Shown piece by piece: positions 47,772 through 59,010 of a DNA stretch of 64,000 bases. The DNA is taken from positions 85,550 to 149,549 of the forward strand of contig JANSLP010000057.1 of assembly GCA_029298735.1 (NCBI GenBank), written 5' to 3'. This stretch comes from Ophiostoma sp. CBS 140.51. Lineage: Eukaryota > Ascomycota > Sordariomycetes > Ophiostomatales > Ophiostomataceae. Numbering within the stretch: position 1 is the stretch's first letter; each line of letters begins with the position of its first letter. A model generated the notes under the pieces. That model was not told the origin of the DNA. It did no database searches and saw only the letters and a program-made list of their open reading frames with translations. The position numbers and the translations under genes were made by a program.

Positions 47772-49860
47772 TGTGAGGTATAGTTAAGTTTAGGTGAGTT
47801 GGTGTTTTATAACGAGGTCGCAATATATTTGGCTATCTCGAGCAAGGTCTTGCACCGGAGGATAATGACAAGTTTCTGCGATTTTGTCACAAGCTCTGAC
47901 TTTGTTCTTTAAGATCAACGACGTCAAGTCGCAGCGGGTAGCGTTGTATTAGAAGTACAGGCAAGCGCGGTCGTCGGATCGTCGGGTGCGGAGCTCTCCT
48001 TGTCCCGGCAGCATCAACGCGATGCGATGCTTCCTAGCTGGGAATTTAGTCGTCTTACTGAACACTGACAAACACGCCGAGCTGTCTCCGCTGCGACACG
48101 ATTCCCAGTGTTCCAACAACTGGGCGACCTCCGAATAGCGAGAAAAGCAAGTAATTCGCAGCTCGCGTGTTTTTCTCGTCTATTTTGTTTGTTTTGGTTT
48201 TTTGGAATTCATGGGATAATTCATGGGATCTTGACTAGCTCGTGTTGTCAAGGAGAAGCTGTTCTCCACGGCATCCTTCTCCAGGAAATCGGTCGCTTTG
48301 TCGTGTTTTAGTCAACTTTCTTCCCGCATTATCCCCAATCCTTTCCCAACATCACCCACCCTCAGAGCGGGACGTCAAAAACTATCTTTTTGAGAATGGG
48401 CTCATTGCTGCTCATGATCTCTTGTCTTGAACCCCTTGGCTTCTCCAACAAAACCAGGTGTCCCCACAACATTACGAAAGACAACAGAGACAACGAGTGT
48501 GAATGCTGGGGAAGAGGGGAAAGAGCCAAGCGAGCTGTAGAGGAGGGTGTGAGCGGGACAAATTATGGAGAAGATGCAGCGTTGCACCTCTTCGCTTACA
48601 GGCTTATCCGATTTTGTAAATAAAAGTCGTCCCCTCGCACTCGGCAGTTGTGCCTCATATAACGGCCGTTTACCCTTTTGGCAATTTGGACGCTAAAGCC
48701 ACGACATAAGGAAGACGAGAAGGCAAAGCGCACTATTTTGCCAGCCGGAAAGGAGTTCACACATGGCGCGACTAGAGAGCAGTTTGTTACTTCTCTTCAG
48801 GATCGTGGACCACGGCACGAAGCCAAGACGGAAGCGACTGACCGGCTGTACGGCTCTTGTGTCCCATTCTCAACGTCGTCGTATTTCCACAAAAGCTTGA
48901 GCTGGTAAGACAGTACTGGACGGGTCATCAATTGGTCTGATATGTTCTGTGAATCCTTCGAAATCTTGGGCGTTTTGTCAATTGTCGAATACCTTGTTGA
49001 GACGAAGGCGAGGGCGAGACGTAAGACGTCGACCGACATACGAAACAAGACGTCAAGCTACAAAGAACAGCCGCTGAACAATATCTCCTCAATATTTGGA
49101 GCACGGCTCATTAATTGCCCCTTATATATCTGGACTCGAGCTTCCATTTCCAGCCAATCTACCACCGATCGACCGCTTTAATCACCACCCAACCATGGGC
49201 CTGCAACTTGTGGGAGATCGGCAGGCGAGAACTCGGAGCACTTTGGCCTTCTGCAACAGAGGGAAAATACTACCAGGTATTCTCCAAAGACGGGTCGCTA
49301 CATTTTCTCTTTTGAGATTCGTTGTCCCCTGCAACCATGTCAAGTCGGACTGATGCTACCGCTCGTTTAGAAAATGGAATGAGGGGATGCGCGTCGATGT
49401 TCCTGAAGGTGGGTACATTCAACGGACGTCGATGAGGGGAAGCACCTGTGGCAAAGCTGTGTTTTGTAGACACAGCAAGGCAGATATTTTGTAGTATCAT
49501 TTTGGAAACCCTGCCAATATTGGGATGTCTTGCCGACAGACACGCGTTTGCCAGTATCTATATATGCTCAATTACGACGACAAAACGATTCACTTGCTGC
49601 AGTAGTTTAACAACATCTGCGTACATACACTCTTCAACGAAGCACACTTTGCTGTCACATCACCTGCCACAATCGGTAGCTCCTTTTTACACACTGTTAT
49701 CTTGTCTGGCAGATACATTTTGCCAAGAATATATAGTCAGGAGCGTCTGCAATTACAGACTCCAAGTCTATCTGATCGGCCATATTTTCCGTTTTTATTC
49801 TCTCCTTTTATTGTTTCCTGTCATCTCGCCTCCGTTTTGGGCGAGTCTGAGATTTTCATA
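47772..49860. promoter_or_regulatory. Divergent upstream region of the monooxygenase and MFS transporter
   Basis: About 2.1 kb with no supported gene. Several short frames (48108-48311, 48390-48623, 49448-49861) lack motifs and coding composition. Promoters of both flanking genes should lie here. The last 100 bases before 49861 are pyrimidine-rich, as in a fungal leader. Confidence 0.45.
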
Positions 49861-51675
49861 ATGGTCTGGGGCATCCTAGAGACACCAGAAGGGGCTCGCG
49901 TCCCTGGTACAGGTAAGATGAAAGCCATTTATTCTCTCACAATGCCATTTCTTTCAAAAGATTGTCCGCTAACTACCACTTTTTTCCACAGTCGTACTTG
50001 CCGACCGTTCGGATCTCCCGTCCGAATATGCACACCTCCCGCCGGACCAACTCCGCCATGGCACAGGCCACTTTTCGAATGTCGTACTGTCACCGCAGCC
50101 GACCAGTTCACCGAATGACCCTCTAAATGTGAGTCAATTTGATATAATAACCGGATGGAATATAGAGGCAGTGAGATACATATACTGACAAAACAGTGGC
50201 CTGTTTGGAAAAAAGATCTCGTGCTGCTCATCACAGGTCTGTCGGCCGGCGTGGTCGGTGCCTACGGCCCAATGCTCTCACCCGGGTTTGTTGTCATCGC
50301 TGCCGACCTTGGGATCAGTATCAACACCTTGTCTGAAGCCACCGCTTGGGTTGTTTTGGCTATCGGCATATCGCTGTTCATCTTCAATCCTATTGCCAAG
50401 AAGATTGGCCGTCGTCCCGTCTACATTGCGTGTTCCATCATTATGTTCTCGGCCAGCCTTTGGGGTGGCTTGTCGAAAGACTACAACTCGTTTCTAGGCA
50501 GTCGGATCTGGGGCGCATTCGGCATGGCCCCCTACGAAGTGCTGGTGCAGTGCACCATTGCCGACCTGTACTTTGTACACCAACGGGCGACGCGCATTGC
50601 GGTGTGGAACATGTTTTTGCTGTGCGGCATTGCGGGCGGCTCGTTGATTGCTGGGTACATCATCGAGGACCAGGGATGGCACTGGACGTTCCTGTGGTGT
50701 GCAATCCTGTTTGGCGCACTGTTACCGCTGGTCTTCTTGTTTGTCCCCGAGACGGCCTATGTGCGCTTGCCGTTGGAGCAGAGATATCCAGAATACCAGC
50801 CTGGTGAGAAGACCGACGGGGTTGTGGCGAATGAGGTTGAGAAGATGGCGGCCACAGATGGCACGGCCCAAGTTGTTGACCCGGAGTCGGTGCCGACAAT
50901 TGCTGCCCCTATTGAAGAGAAGCACAGTTTCGTGCGGTCCTTGAAAGTCTTTACGGGCATTTACTCGACAACCGCACCACTGCGTATCTTTTTGCGTCCC
51001 TTTGTCATCTTCTTCTACCCTGGCGTCTTCTGGGGCTTTCTGATGTACGGCGCTACACTCACCTGGATCGTGGTCTTCAGTGTCGTCAATGCTGGTATCT
51101 TTACCGAGCCGCCTTACAACTTCTCGGTCTCTCAAACGGGCCTCATCTCACTGTCACCCTTCATCTTCACTCTTCTCGGCGAGATCATTTCGGGTCCCCT
51201 CAACGACCGCATCACTGTCTGGCTCGCCCGCAGGAACCGCGGCATCTACGAGCCCGAGTTTCGTTTGCCGCTCGTTGTCTTGCCTCTTGTCATTGGTGCC
51301 GTCGGTTTCTACGGCTTTGGTATTACCATCCATTATCAAACACACTGGAGCGGCCCCGTCCTCTGCTTCGGTCTCGCCAACATGGCCTTAGCCTGTTTGA
51401 ATGCTTCGGTGTTCCCCTACATCCTGGACGCCCACAATGAGTTGAGCGAAGAGGCTTTTGTGGCCATCAATGCACGCAACTTTTTGACGTTTGGCCTTAC
51501 CTACTTTGTCAATGCGTGGCTAGCTAAGTCGGGTGCCCTCAATGTGTTTCTGGTGCTGGGTAGCATCTACATCGCCGTGATCCTGACAACCATCCCGCTG
51601 TGGGTATTTGGCAAGCGAGCGCGGTACTACATTGCCAACAACCAGTTCTTGCAAAAGTTTATGCACGAAGATTAG
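49861..51675 (+). CDS. MFS transporter, DHA1/HOL1-like family
   Basis: Three exons, 49861-49912, 49992-50128 and 50197-51675, give about 555 residues. Introns are GTAAGA ... CACAG (79 bases) and GTGAGT ... CTGAC ... AACAG (68 bases). The joined protein starts MVWGILETPEGARVPGT, then carries the family-typical NDPLNWPVWKK block (about 59-69), where exon 3 begins. The loop 2-3 motif KKIGRRP is at about 131-137. Twelve membrane segments are expected, with a central cytoplasmic loop rich in charged residues. Relatives (Hol1-like, drug:H+ antiporter-1 type) move polyamines, cations or drugs across the plasma membrane; the substrate here is unknown. Starting at the first ATG of the large final frame would miss the first two exons. 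Confidence 0.9.
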
Positions 51676-53298
51676 GAGGTGGTGGAAGTGCATTGTCAGT
51701 GTTTACCAAAGTTGTGTGAGACCTTCAACTACCCGTCGTGTCGGTATTTAAAGGTAAAAATTTACATTGCCAATAACCTTGTGAAACGCTTAAAAACGTG
51801 TTTTCCATGAACGTGTCCGTTTTTCGTGAAACGACGCACACGTGGTGTGTTCACATTAAAGTTCTCACAGCTTGATCGATGTTGTCAAAAATAAGAGGCT
51901 CATTTGAATGTTTACTCCGATGTTGTGTAAGACAGCAGTTGTCACGAGACATTGAGTTGGCTCAAGAAGGCGTCTTTCAAATCGTTCCTCCCTCAAAGCT
52001 GACTGCCAAATGACATTGGCAGCTGTATTGCCTCTTCGTTCTCCTCGCCTGCATGCAGCAATGCAACGCCAGTCCAGCAGAGGCACATGCAAGCCATTGT
52101 GAGCAATGCCCAGTAAGATCTGGACAGCAAGGAAGAGGGTGTTGGGTGCGGCTCTTTTATTGAACGGGATTACTTTTTGGATGTGCCGGTCGAAGATGGG
52201 ACGTCGCAAAAGTAGGTTGCTAGGACTGCACTTTTCAAGGCACGTCGACTGGAAGGATTCGTCTGCATGGCCATGCCTGTGATGCTGTGCTGTCCACCCC
52301 CACCAGTGTCATCCAAGCCTCCTTGGTTTTAACAATGTCAACCGACACCGGCTGTCTTTTACTCTAACTCAAATGTTGAAAGAATGCATGCCCGTGATGT
52401 GCATATGCTGTCCTTGCTCGCGGAGAGGATCGATGAATAATAAATGTTGTGTAACAAGCCGTAGTTGTTTACGTGGTCCTGCCCAAGAACAGCACAGAAA
52501 CTGGAATCGCCATTTATTTCCCTCGTCCGCGGAGACAAACAAAGACGCACCTCGCGGCCCCCAACTCCTTGAAGGGTGGATGGATGGTGGCATCACGGGG
52601 GGAAAGGGATGCCGACCAAAAATGGTGCAAGGCCGTGAGGCTTGGGCGAGAAAAAGGCGGGATAAGAATTCAAAAAGACGACAAACGGGCTGCGTGCGCC
52701 TCATGTAGGTTGTCTGCCCCTCTTTGAGCCTCTCTTCCCCCCCTACGAGCATCTGGCCAACCTTTTGATCCTCCTCACCCGTTTCGCTCTTCCACTTTCT
52801 TGACCCCACCCCTCTGCTGCCTTGTCGCCTTGCAGAAATGACTGCCTCTGCCCATTCTTTGACTCGTCTTATTGGCCTTTTGGCACTGCCTTTGCGTCTG
52901 CACGTCGCGACTTTCTCCATTTCCCCCATTTATCGTCGCGTATGTTTGCCCTTCTTCTCGTGTCTTTGCCCTCGATCAGTCGTAACCCGCGTTCTGCGCA
53001 AAATGGCAGTCTGTGCCTTCCCACAAACAGCACACTGTGCAGCCGCACCACCATCGTCATCCTTTCTGCAGGCAGATGACGGCAGCAAAATAAATACCTG
53101 CAGTGCCCAACCGCGTCGCAGTTGCGGTCATCGTTTGTTCGTAGATGCTTTTGTTTGAAACAAGCGACGAATGGCAGTCTTCTTCTTACCCGAATTATTA
53201 CGTCCCTTCCCACCATCTACCGATTCCCTGTATTTCCAGTGGCCTGCAGCGTGTCACTTTGCACTGACTCCCGAGAACCCCTGGAGTTTCCCTACAAA
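51676..53298. other. Intergenic DNA between the MFS gene and the single-pass membrane protein gene
   Basis: No gene is supported. The longest frame (52369-52929, minus) lacks motifs. From about 52680 the plus strand becomes pyrimidine-rich, likely the promoter and leader of the next gene. The frame of that gene is open from 53122, but the first 59 codons look like leader. Confidence 0.55.
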
Positions 53299-53883
53299 AT
53301 GGCCCCACAAGCGGCAGCGGCCCTGACGTCGCCCATCGCATCGACGACAGCTTCGACAACTGCCGCAACAACAGCTCCTCTCGCTCCTCCCGACGATTCC
53401 GGTGACCGAGGACTCTCCCAGGGCCAAATCGGTGGCATCCTCGTGGGTGTCGTCGCGTTTGTCGCTTTGTTGCTGGTCGCCTGGTACTATGTCACCCGCT
53501 CCGATGGCTACACTGCCTACCGCGAGGAGCGCCATTACCGTGAACGTTTGAGAAGATTGCGCACGCGAGAGCGCCGCAGACGTTCCTTTTATGAGGCGGA
53601 GGTCAGATACGAGACCGACTCGGAAACGACTGAAGTGTCGGCGTCGGCGCGGCAACGATTTGAAGCGGCAAGAATGCAGCAAATGATGATGGCCGAGGCA
53701 GCGATGATGGCGGCACAAGAGGAAGAGGCGGAGCGACAACGACGGGCAGCAGGTGTGGCGACGACGCCCGAGTATGTGTTGAATACCCCGCCTGTTCGAT
53801 TCCCGCCGACGGCGCGTAGAGCAAGTTATGTACAGACACGACATGCTCAAATTCCTGGCGCACGCGTACGGCGGTTTCCCTGA
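53299..53883 (+). CDS. Single-pass membrane protein of unknown function
   Basis: A 194-residue single-exon gene. The start at 53299 has a good context (ctacaaaATGGCC) and gives a coherent layout: a Ser/Thr/Ala-rich N-terminal segment (1-37), one transmembrane helix (about 44-65), then a strongly basic juxtamembrane stretch (RERLRRLRTRERRRR). A helical, Met/Ala/Glu/Gln-rich possible coiled coil (about 115-155) and a basic tail follow. The positive-inside rule puts the C-terminal part in the cytosol and the Ser/Thr-rich part outside, like small fungal mid2/WSC-like sensors, but without their cysteine domain. No family is recognised. The alternative start at 53122 would add a poorly conserved-looking, Cys- and Phe-rich extension. 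Confidence 0.65.
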   Translation: MAPQAAAALTSPIASTTASTTAATTAPLAPPDDSGDRGLSQGQIGGILVGVVAFVALLLVAWYYVTRSDGYTAYREERHYRERLRRLRTRERRRRSFYEAEVRYETDSETTEVSASARQRFEAARMQQMMMAEAAMMAAQEEEAERQRRAAGVATTPEYVLNTPPVRFPPTARRASYVQTRHAQIPGARVRRFP

Positions 53884-54453
53884 GGGGACGTTGGGACGAA
53901 AGTTGTGAATGCCGTGAGCAGGAAGGTGCAGTCTAGGGAAACGTACGATTGAGACGGGTTGCTCTTTCCCAAATGAGAAGGCTTTTGCATCAGGAAACGA
54001 CCTTCTTGTCGCTCTTTCTTTGTACGTTCGAGCTGTCTTTGCTTCTTGGGGAAAGCACGTCAGTTCACCATGGCGACAAGATGCTCCTGCCTCGATCTTC
54101 AGACATGGCGTCTTTCCTGTCATGGCACACAACAAAATCAAAACAACTCCTCCGAGATCAACCCTTTTTCGACTTGGCTCTGCCCAAGGCAGCATCTGTT
54201 TTTTCGTCTCTCAATCCACGACCATACCTCTTCGCTTGCTTCGCCACGACATGACGTATTCTCCTCTGCTGGTCCCCGTCTCGCTCTTGTTTCCCATCTG
54301 CCTCTTCATCTTCATTGCCGTCGGCGCCCTCGAATCCCCGTCTGTCCGCGCCTTTCCCTATATTGTGTTTATGACCATTGTCTTGATGCAATTTCGCCTT
54401 ATCGCCTACTACTTTTACGTCACCAAGAACCCAGGACTGCAACTTTTAAAGAT
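53884..54453. promoter_or_regulatory. Upstream region of the small secreted peptide gene, with a possible upstream ORF
   Basis: This interval contains pyrimidine-rich plus-strand sequence from about 54245 and should include the promoter and leader of the secreted peptide gene. A 68-codon frame (54251-54457) runs through the leader and ends overlapping the next start codon; see its own entry. No other gene is supported. Confidence 0.45.
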
Positions 54454-54457
54454 ATGA
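54251..54457 (+). other. Possible upstream ORF overlapping the secreted-peptide start
   Basis: An ATG at 54251 opens a 68-codon frame whose TGA (54455-54457) overlaps the ATGATG start (54454-54459) of the next gene. Its translation is hydrophobic (two possible membrane segments), but the DNA is CT-rich, which alone produces Leu/Phe/Ser/Pro-rich translation. It could regulate the downstream gene by termination-reinitiation, or be chance. Confidence 0.25.
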
Positions 54458-54804
54458 TGGTGAGCACCCTCTTCTGTGTCTTTATTGACATGATCATCGC
54501 TAACCGTTAGGCCCGTCTCCTTGCACTTCTAGCGCTAGTCGCTACACCTGCCGTCTTTGCCCTTCCTCCCAATCTCGCCGTCAATGCCAATCCTGCTGAC
54601 ATTGCCAACCGCGCAGCCAACGTCAACAACCAAGTTCCTCTCATCAATGTTCCCTGGGAGTTCTCCATGAAACGGGATGTTGGCACGGACAGCGAGAATA
54701 TCGACACCGACAACCTTGCTCCCGGGGACGGCCCAGAGTGCTCCTGTGACGGCAAAAGTGGCTCAGCCGGCGGTTGCTCGTGTGGGACTTTGAGCAAGAA
54801 ATAA
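54454..54804 (+). CDS. Small secreted peptide precursor with a CSC...CSC tail
   Basis: Two exons, 54454-54459 and 54511-54804, give about 99 residues. The 51-base intron (GTGAGC ... GCTAAC ... GTTAG) has all splice signals. Exon 1 codes only MM, so the gene is easy to overlook. Residues 1-19 form a signal peptide (MMARLLALLALVATPAVFA). A dibasic KR at 56-57 fits a Kex2-type cleavage site. The last 42 residues are acidic and end in ECSCDGKSGSAGGCSCG, with four cysteines (79, 81, 91, 93) as two CSC motifs. The protein is probably secreted and may be processed to a short cysteine-containing peptide that could form two disulfides or bind metal. I recognise no family, and function is unknown. Upstream, a 68-codon frame ends on its start codon. 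Confidence 0.7.
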
Positions 54805-55369
54805 GGTGCTGCACTCAAAAGTTTTCTGCGCCACCACAAGCCCATGCCAACAATAGTAATACAAGCAAATCCAGTTACGACGACGACGACGGTCTTCCCA
54901 AGAGACGCATGAAGCATCTGAACCCAGAGCCGTACAAGCTGATCTGTATGAACGTGGTGTTGGAGGATGACATTACATTGTCCGATATCTGTGTTGCTTG
55001 GAATGTCTCATTTTGCGACATCGACGGGAGAATGTGGCATATGCTTGAAGACGTAGGATGTGGGACTCTGTCACTGCGTCAAATCTCCCTGGACAGCTAG
55101 CAAGTGAGTAGGCCCGCGCAACGCGCCGCATCTTTTGCATCTTTAGATAGCATTGATAGGATGGGTTGGGGTTGTTGTGCAGCAATTTAAGAGTTTGTTG
55201 CAGCCCGTCTGTTTTGACGATGGGAATGAAATTGGTTTGAACGCCGTTGAGTCCCTAGTGAACAAAAGAAAATGTGTGTAAAAATTAGGTGAAAAAATAC
55301 ATGTAAAAAACAGTCGCTATGCAATGAACGTCCACCCTTTTGTTTTCCTTTCTTTCCTGTCGACACCCC
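54805..55369. other. Intergenic DNA between convergent genes
   Basis: This holds the 3' flanks of the secreted peptide gene and the CCC1-like gene. A 108-codon frame (54774-55100) overlaps the peptide gene in another frame. It has some protein-like sequence (MKHLNPEPYKLICMNVVLEDD) but no motif, so it was not called. Confidence 0.5.
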
Positions 55370-56395
55370 TCACGAGCTGGCACTTGTGTTGGCCCCTTCG
55401 AACAGCCGCACACACATAACGGCGGCAATGGCAGCAATACCGCCCAGAATAACCATCTGCAGACCCTCGAACGTACTCTTCCACAGTCGTCTCCACGGGA
55501 TACGACGGCGGCCACCAACATTGGTCTGTGAAGAGACCGGCGAGTCCAGGGCAAAGTCTCTGATGAAGCCAAATAGGAACAAGGCCACAATACACACAGC
55601 AAAGCTGTATCGCAGACCGTCGCCGACGTGCGTGACGAAGAAGTAGGGCCACAGCGGCAGAAGACCACCAATAAGGTAACCGAGAGCAACAGAGACACCA
55701 GCCGCCACTGGCCACACAGAGTCATCGTCGGCCTCCTTTGCCGGTGGTTCGTAGTAACCGTAGCCGTAGTCGTCGTCGCGGGCATGCTTCCGCTCAGTAG
55801 CTTCCAAGAGGCCCTCTGCGGCATGCGGTTCGGATGTGACGTACGCCAGAATCTGTTGGTGGAGTTCTGCCGGCAGGGCCAGTGGTGCAAGGTAACGGTG
55901 CGCCGTCGCGGTCACGCCAGCTGTGTCGGTAGGAGAGGTCTTGACCTCCTCCATTTCAGGGGACTCAATGTCGTGGACAGCTTCCTGTGTGTCCTCAGCT
56001 GACGCCGAGTCAGAGGTGGACGCCGCCTGCCGTGCCGACAGGTACCCGCCAATGCCCATGCTGATACATCCAGCACTGACCTCGGCCAATCCTGCATACA
56101 CAACCGTGTCCGTCCGGCCCAGTGATGAAAGACCGGCCGTCAGAGCAAAGGGCACAGTCAAACCATCGGCGAAACCCAGTGTAAAGTCCGCCCAGAACCG
56201 CCGCGCTGTTGGTAGGTAGCCGACTCTCTTTTCGACAGAGGCAACTTTGACACTCTTGCGTGGCGAGGTCATCTGAATGCTGACTTCACTGCCGCTGTCT
56301 ATACATCCCGGGTCGTAGGCGCCGTCGTTGTCGTTGTCCGCGAGCAGACGGGCATACTGCTGACGAGTACGGGTGCCTCTCGAAGAGTCGGCCAT
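55370..56395 (-). CDS. CCC1/VIT1-family vacuolar iron/manganese transporter
   Basis: A 341-residue single-exon gene. After a hydrophilic N-terminus of about 65 residues comes the hallmark segment FWADFTLGFADGLTVPFAL (about 67-85) and GLAEVSAGCISMGIGGYLSAR, typical of CCC1/VIT1. A cytosolic Glu/Asp/Ser-rich loop follows, then three more membrane segments (VWPVAAGVSVALGYLIGGLLP, a central one and the C-terminal one). Five helices in all is usual for the family. CCC1 imports iron and manganese into the vacuole and guards against iron overload. The start at 56395 follows CTTCACA and matches the family length; the frame is open a further 40 codons upstream, but that part is Ser/Thr/Pro-rich leader. 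The gene could be iron-regulated; I did not find a site I trust. Confidence 0.9.
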   Translation of the reverse strand: MADSSRGTRTRQQYARLLADNDNDGAYDPGCIDSGSEVSIQMTSPRKSVKVASVEKRVGYLPTARRFWADFTLGFADGLTVPFALTAGLSSLGRTDTVVYAGLAEVSAGCISMGIGGYLSARQAASTSDSASAEDTQEAVHDIESPEMEEVKTSPTDTAGVTATAHRYLAPLALPAELHQQILAYVTSEPHAAEGLLEATERKHARDDDYGYGYYEPPAKEADDDSVWPVAAGVSVALGYLIGGLLPLWPYFFVTHVGDGLRYSFAVCIVALFLFGFIRDFALDSPVSSQTNVGGRRRIPWRRLWKSTFEGLQMVILGGIAAIAAVMCVRLFEGANTSASS

Positions 56396-58050
56396 TGTGA
56401 AGGTGGGTGAGTAGATGGAGGTCGAGGATGAGGAAGAGAGCAACGAAGGTGATGTTGGACAGTGTGAAGGTGAAGTCGATGAGAGAAATGAAGACGTTTG
56501 AGTCGTGGCACGCATTCTGTGGGGAGAAGAGAGGAGAAGAAAAGAAAGAGAAAGATCGGCGGACCGCTTCTTTTTGTTCTGTCTCTTCTTGTCAAAGATT
56601 ATCTACTCTTTACACCCAGCCGAGCATGCCGTGGAGAAAAGGCCAAGGTGAGAGGGCCACGCTCTCATATTTACACAACCCACCTCGCATGCTATCCGTT
56701 ATCGAAAGCATGGATATCTGGGGACTGGAGTGGGAATATTGACACGAGAGCACATGGGTAAATCTGGGACAAGGACTGTCGTTGAACGAGAATGTGGTTG
56801 TAAAGCGAGATGTGATTGGATGGACGGAGGGGGGAAGACAAGCAAAAAGAGATGGGAAAGAATAAACAGGGCCAGGAACATGGTGGGCATGGGTAGGCTA
56901 TCCGCGGATTAGAGTATGGGAGTACTTCTCAATCGTTGGGTTGCACGAAAGGACCTTTCAGGATACCGAGAGACAAAAGAGATAGATGGTGGGGAGAAGG
57001 TTGAAGGATGGGAAAGCGGCGTGAAGGAGCACCCGCTCTCTGTCTTGTCGTGTAAGTTGGAGCTTGCACGCGGTGACCCCTGTCTAAAGAAAGAAGAAAA
57101 TGGAGTAAAAAGTAATGCGGGCCATATTATTGGAGGTTCTGTTCACACTTGTCCTGGTTCCTGGTTCTTTTCCTGTTCTTATTTCAATTGTGCAAGTCGA
57201 GTGAAGATGCCATCGCCAATGTGAGAGGCCCATCTTGCCCACGTGGGTTGGTTTTGTTGGATTTGGACCAGAGTTCTCCACAGATCGCCGCGTGTTAGTG
57301 GACAAAACCTTTCTAAACGAGCCGCAACGACAGGGGCGTGCTGTAACCCACCACACAAAAAGGCACCAAAAAGGTCACAGACAGTGAGCACGCTTGGTGT
57401 CGTCGGTCGAGCAAAAGGGACAAGGCGGGACAAGGAAGGGAAGAGAAAGCTTGTCGACGCCAGATTCTTGGGAAAGAGGTGGGAGATGATGATGAGAAGA
57501 TAATTAAGAATAAAGACGCGAAGCATTATGGATTGTAGCTGTTATTAAAGAGATTCGGTCGGCGTTAAGCCCATCCCGGTCATCAGGGGCGCTGTAATTA
57601 CAGGCGATAATATGCCCTGTAAAATGCTAGAGCCACTAGCAAAATTACACCACCAATTTCGACGCCAACATCGATCGCACGTGTCGTGTGCTTCCTTCAA
57701 TCTCAACTCTCCTTCCTCTCTCTTGTCCTCTTTCTTGTCCTCCTTGATCCTTACTTTTCCCAGAAATTTCATATTAGACCATGGTTTGCACAATCTCGTC
57801 GACAAAAAATCAGTTCTCTGTTAACGTGCATTAGTCAACCAAAGCATCAACATAAACCAGAATTCGACGGCCCGTTCTCGATAGGCATTCCTCTTACCCA
57901 CGATCTCACGTCATCTTCAACGACACCTCATCAATATCGTCACAACTGCTGCAATCACTAACTGAAAGACGATACAGACTGATAAACTTGATTCTTTGAT
58001 CAATTTTCAACTATAGACGATGATCACAACCGACTCCCCCCGACCTCTGC
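56396..58050. other. Intergenic DNA upstream of the CCC1-like gene
   Basis: No gene is supported. The stretch next to 56395 is purine-rich on the plus strand (pyrimidine-rich on the minus strand), fitting the CCC1-like leader. Short frames elsewhere lack motifs. The last part, toward 58050, is the 3' flank of the NmrA-like gene. Confidence 0.55.
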
Positions 58051-59010
58051 CTACCAGGTGGCCTTGACAAACTCGGCAAACGAGGTCAGCTTCTGGCCGT
58101 CAACGGCCTGGATGTACTTGTTGTTCTCGGCCTGCTTGCCGGGCGCGTCTTTGCCGTAGTAGCTGTAGTCGCGGATCAGAATCATGTTCTCGCCCAGCTC
58201 GGCCTGGATGTAGTCGGGCATCGACGACAAGTGCTCCTTCCACTGGTCAATGGTGCTGGGCGTGAAGACGGTCTTCGTGCCCGTGACCTTGGTGATGGTC
58301 TCGGCCACTTCGCCGGGCGTCAGCCACTGCGAAACACCCTGGATGAACTGGCCGTCGGCTTCTTTGCCCAAAGTCAGGGCGCCAGCGACGTACTTGCCCG
58401 TGTCAGAGCCGATGTCAAGGACGGGCAGATGGGTCTCCGTAGCCGAGAAGGGGACGGACCAGGTGGGCACACCGCCATTGGACTCGTCCGGCTTCACACT
58501 GCCCTTGATGTTCTGCATGAAATACGCCGGCATAAAGTGCGTCACCATCAACCCCGATTGCACTTTCTGCGTCTCGGCATACTGCGACACCTCCGCCTTG
58601 CTGTCAAAGTGCTCGACGTGCACCAGCTTGCCGTCCGTCAGCTTCGTGACATTGGGCAGCGATGACCACACCAGGTGCTTCACGCCGCCCGACACACAGG
58701 CATCGACAATGTTCTTGCCCTGCGTAATCTCCGTCGCCTTGGACAGGCTGTCCCAGTAGTTGGTCACGGCAAAGACGGCATAGACGCCCTTGACGGCCGC
58801 CAGCAGCGAGACCGGGTCGTCCAGGTTCGCTTTGATCGGCTCGACGCCGCGCGAGGCTAGCTTTTGGGCCGACGGCTTGGCCGGGTCGCGCGTGATGCCG
58901 CGGATGACGTACTGCGACGACAGCTGCGGGCTGGCCAGCAGCGCGTTGATGACGGAGCCGCCCTGGTTGCCCGTAGCACCGAAGACGGTAATGACTCTCT
59001 TGGTGGACAT
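58051..59010 (-). CDS. NmrA-like family NAD(P)-binding protein
   Basis: A 319-residue single-exon gene. The N-terminal Rossmann motif VFGATGNQGGSV (G11-G17) and the following RGITRDPAKPSAQKLASRGVEPIKANLDD match the NmrA-like/HSCARG subfamily of atypical short-chain dehydrogenases. The family's middle region (VYAVFAVTNYWDSLSKATE, KHLVWSSLPNV) is intact. These proteins bind NAD(P) and often act as redox or nitrogen sensors rather than oxidoreductases. NmrA itself represses the GATA factor AreA in nitrogen control, but this protein belongs to the wider family and its partner is not known. It lacks a signal peptide. The gene lies 0.8 kb from a dioxygenase gene on the same strand. Confidence 0.92.
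   Translation of the reverse strand: MSTKRVITVFGATGNQGGSVINALLASPQLSSQYVIRGITRDPAKPSAQKLASRGVEPIKANLDDPVSLLAAVKGVYAVFAVTNYWDSLSKATEITQGKNIVDACVSGGVKHLVWSSLPNVTKLTDGKLVHVEHFDSKAEVSQYAETQKVQSGLMVTHFMPAYFMQNIKGSVKPDESNGGVPTWSVPFSATETHLPVLDIGSDTGKYVAGALTLGKEADGQFIQGVSQWLTPGEVAETITKVTGTKTVFTPSTIDQWKEHLSSMPDYIQAELGENMILIRDYSYYGKDAPGKQAENNKYIQAVDGQKLTSFAEFVKATW

Noticed and set aside
54774..55100. 108-codon frame overlapping the secreted peptide gene
   Set aside because: It starts inside the peptide's coding sequence in another frame, has no ATG in good context and no motif.
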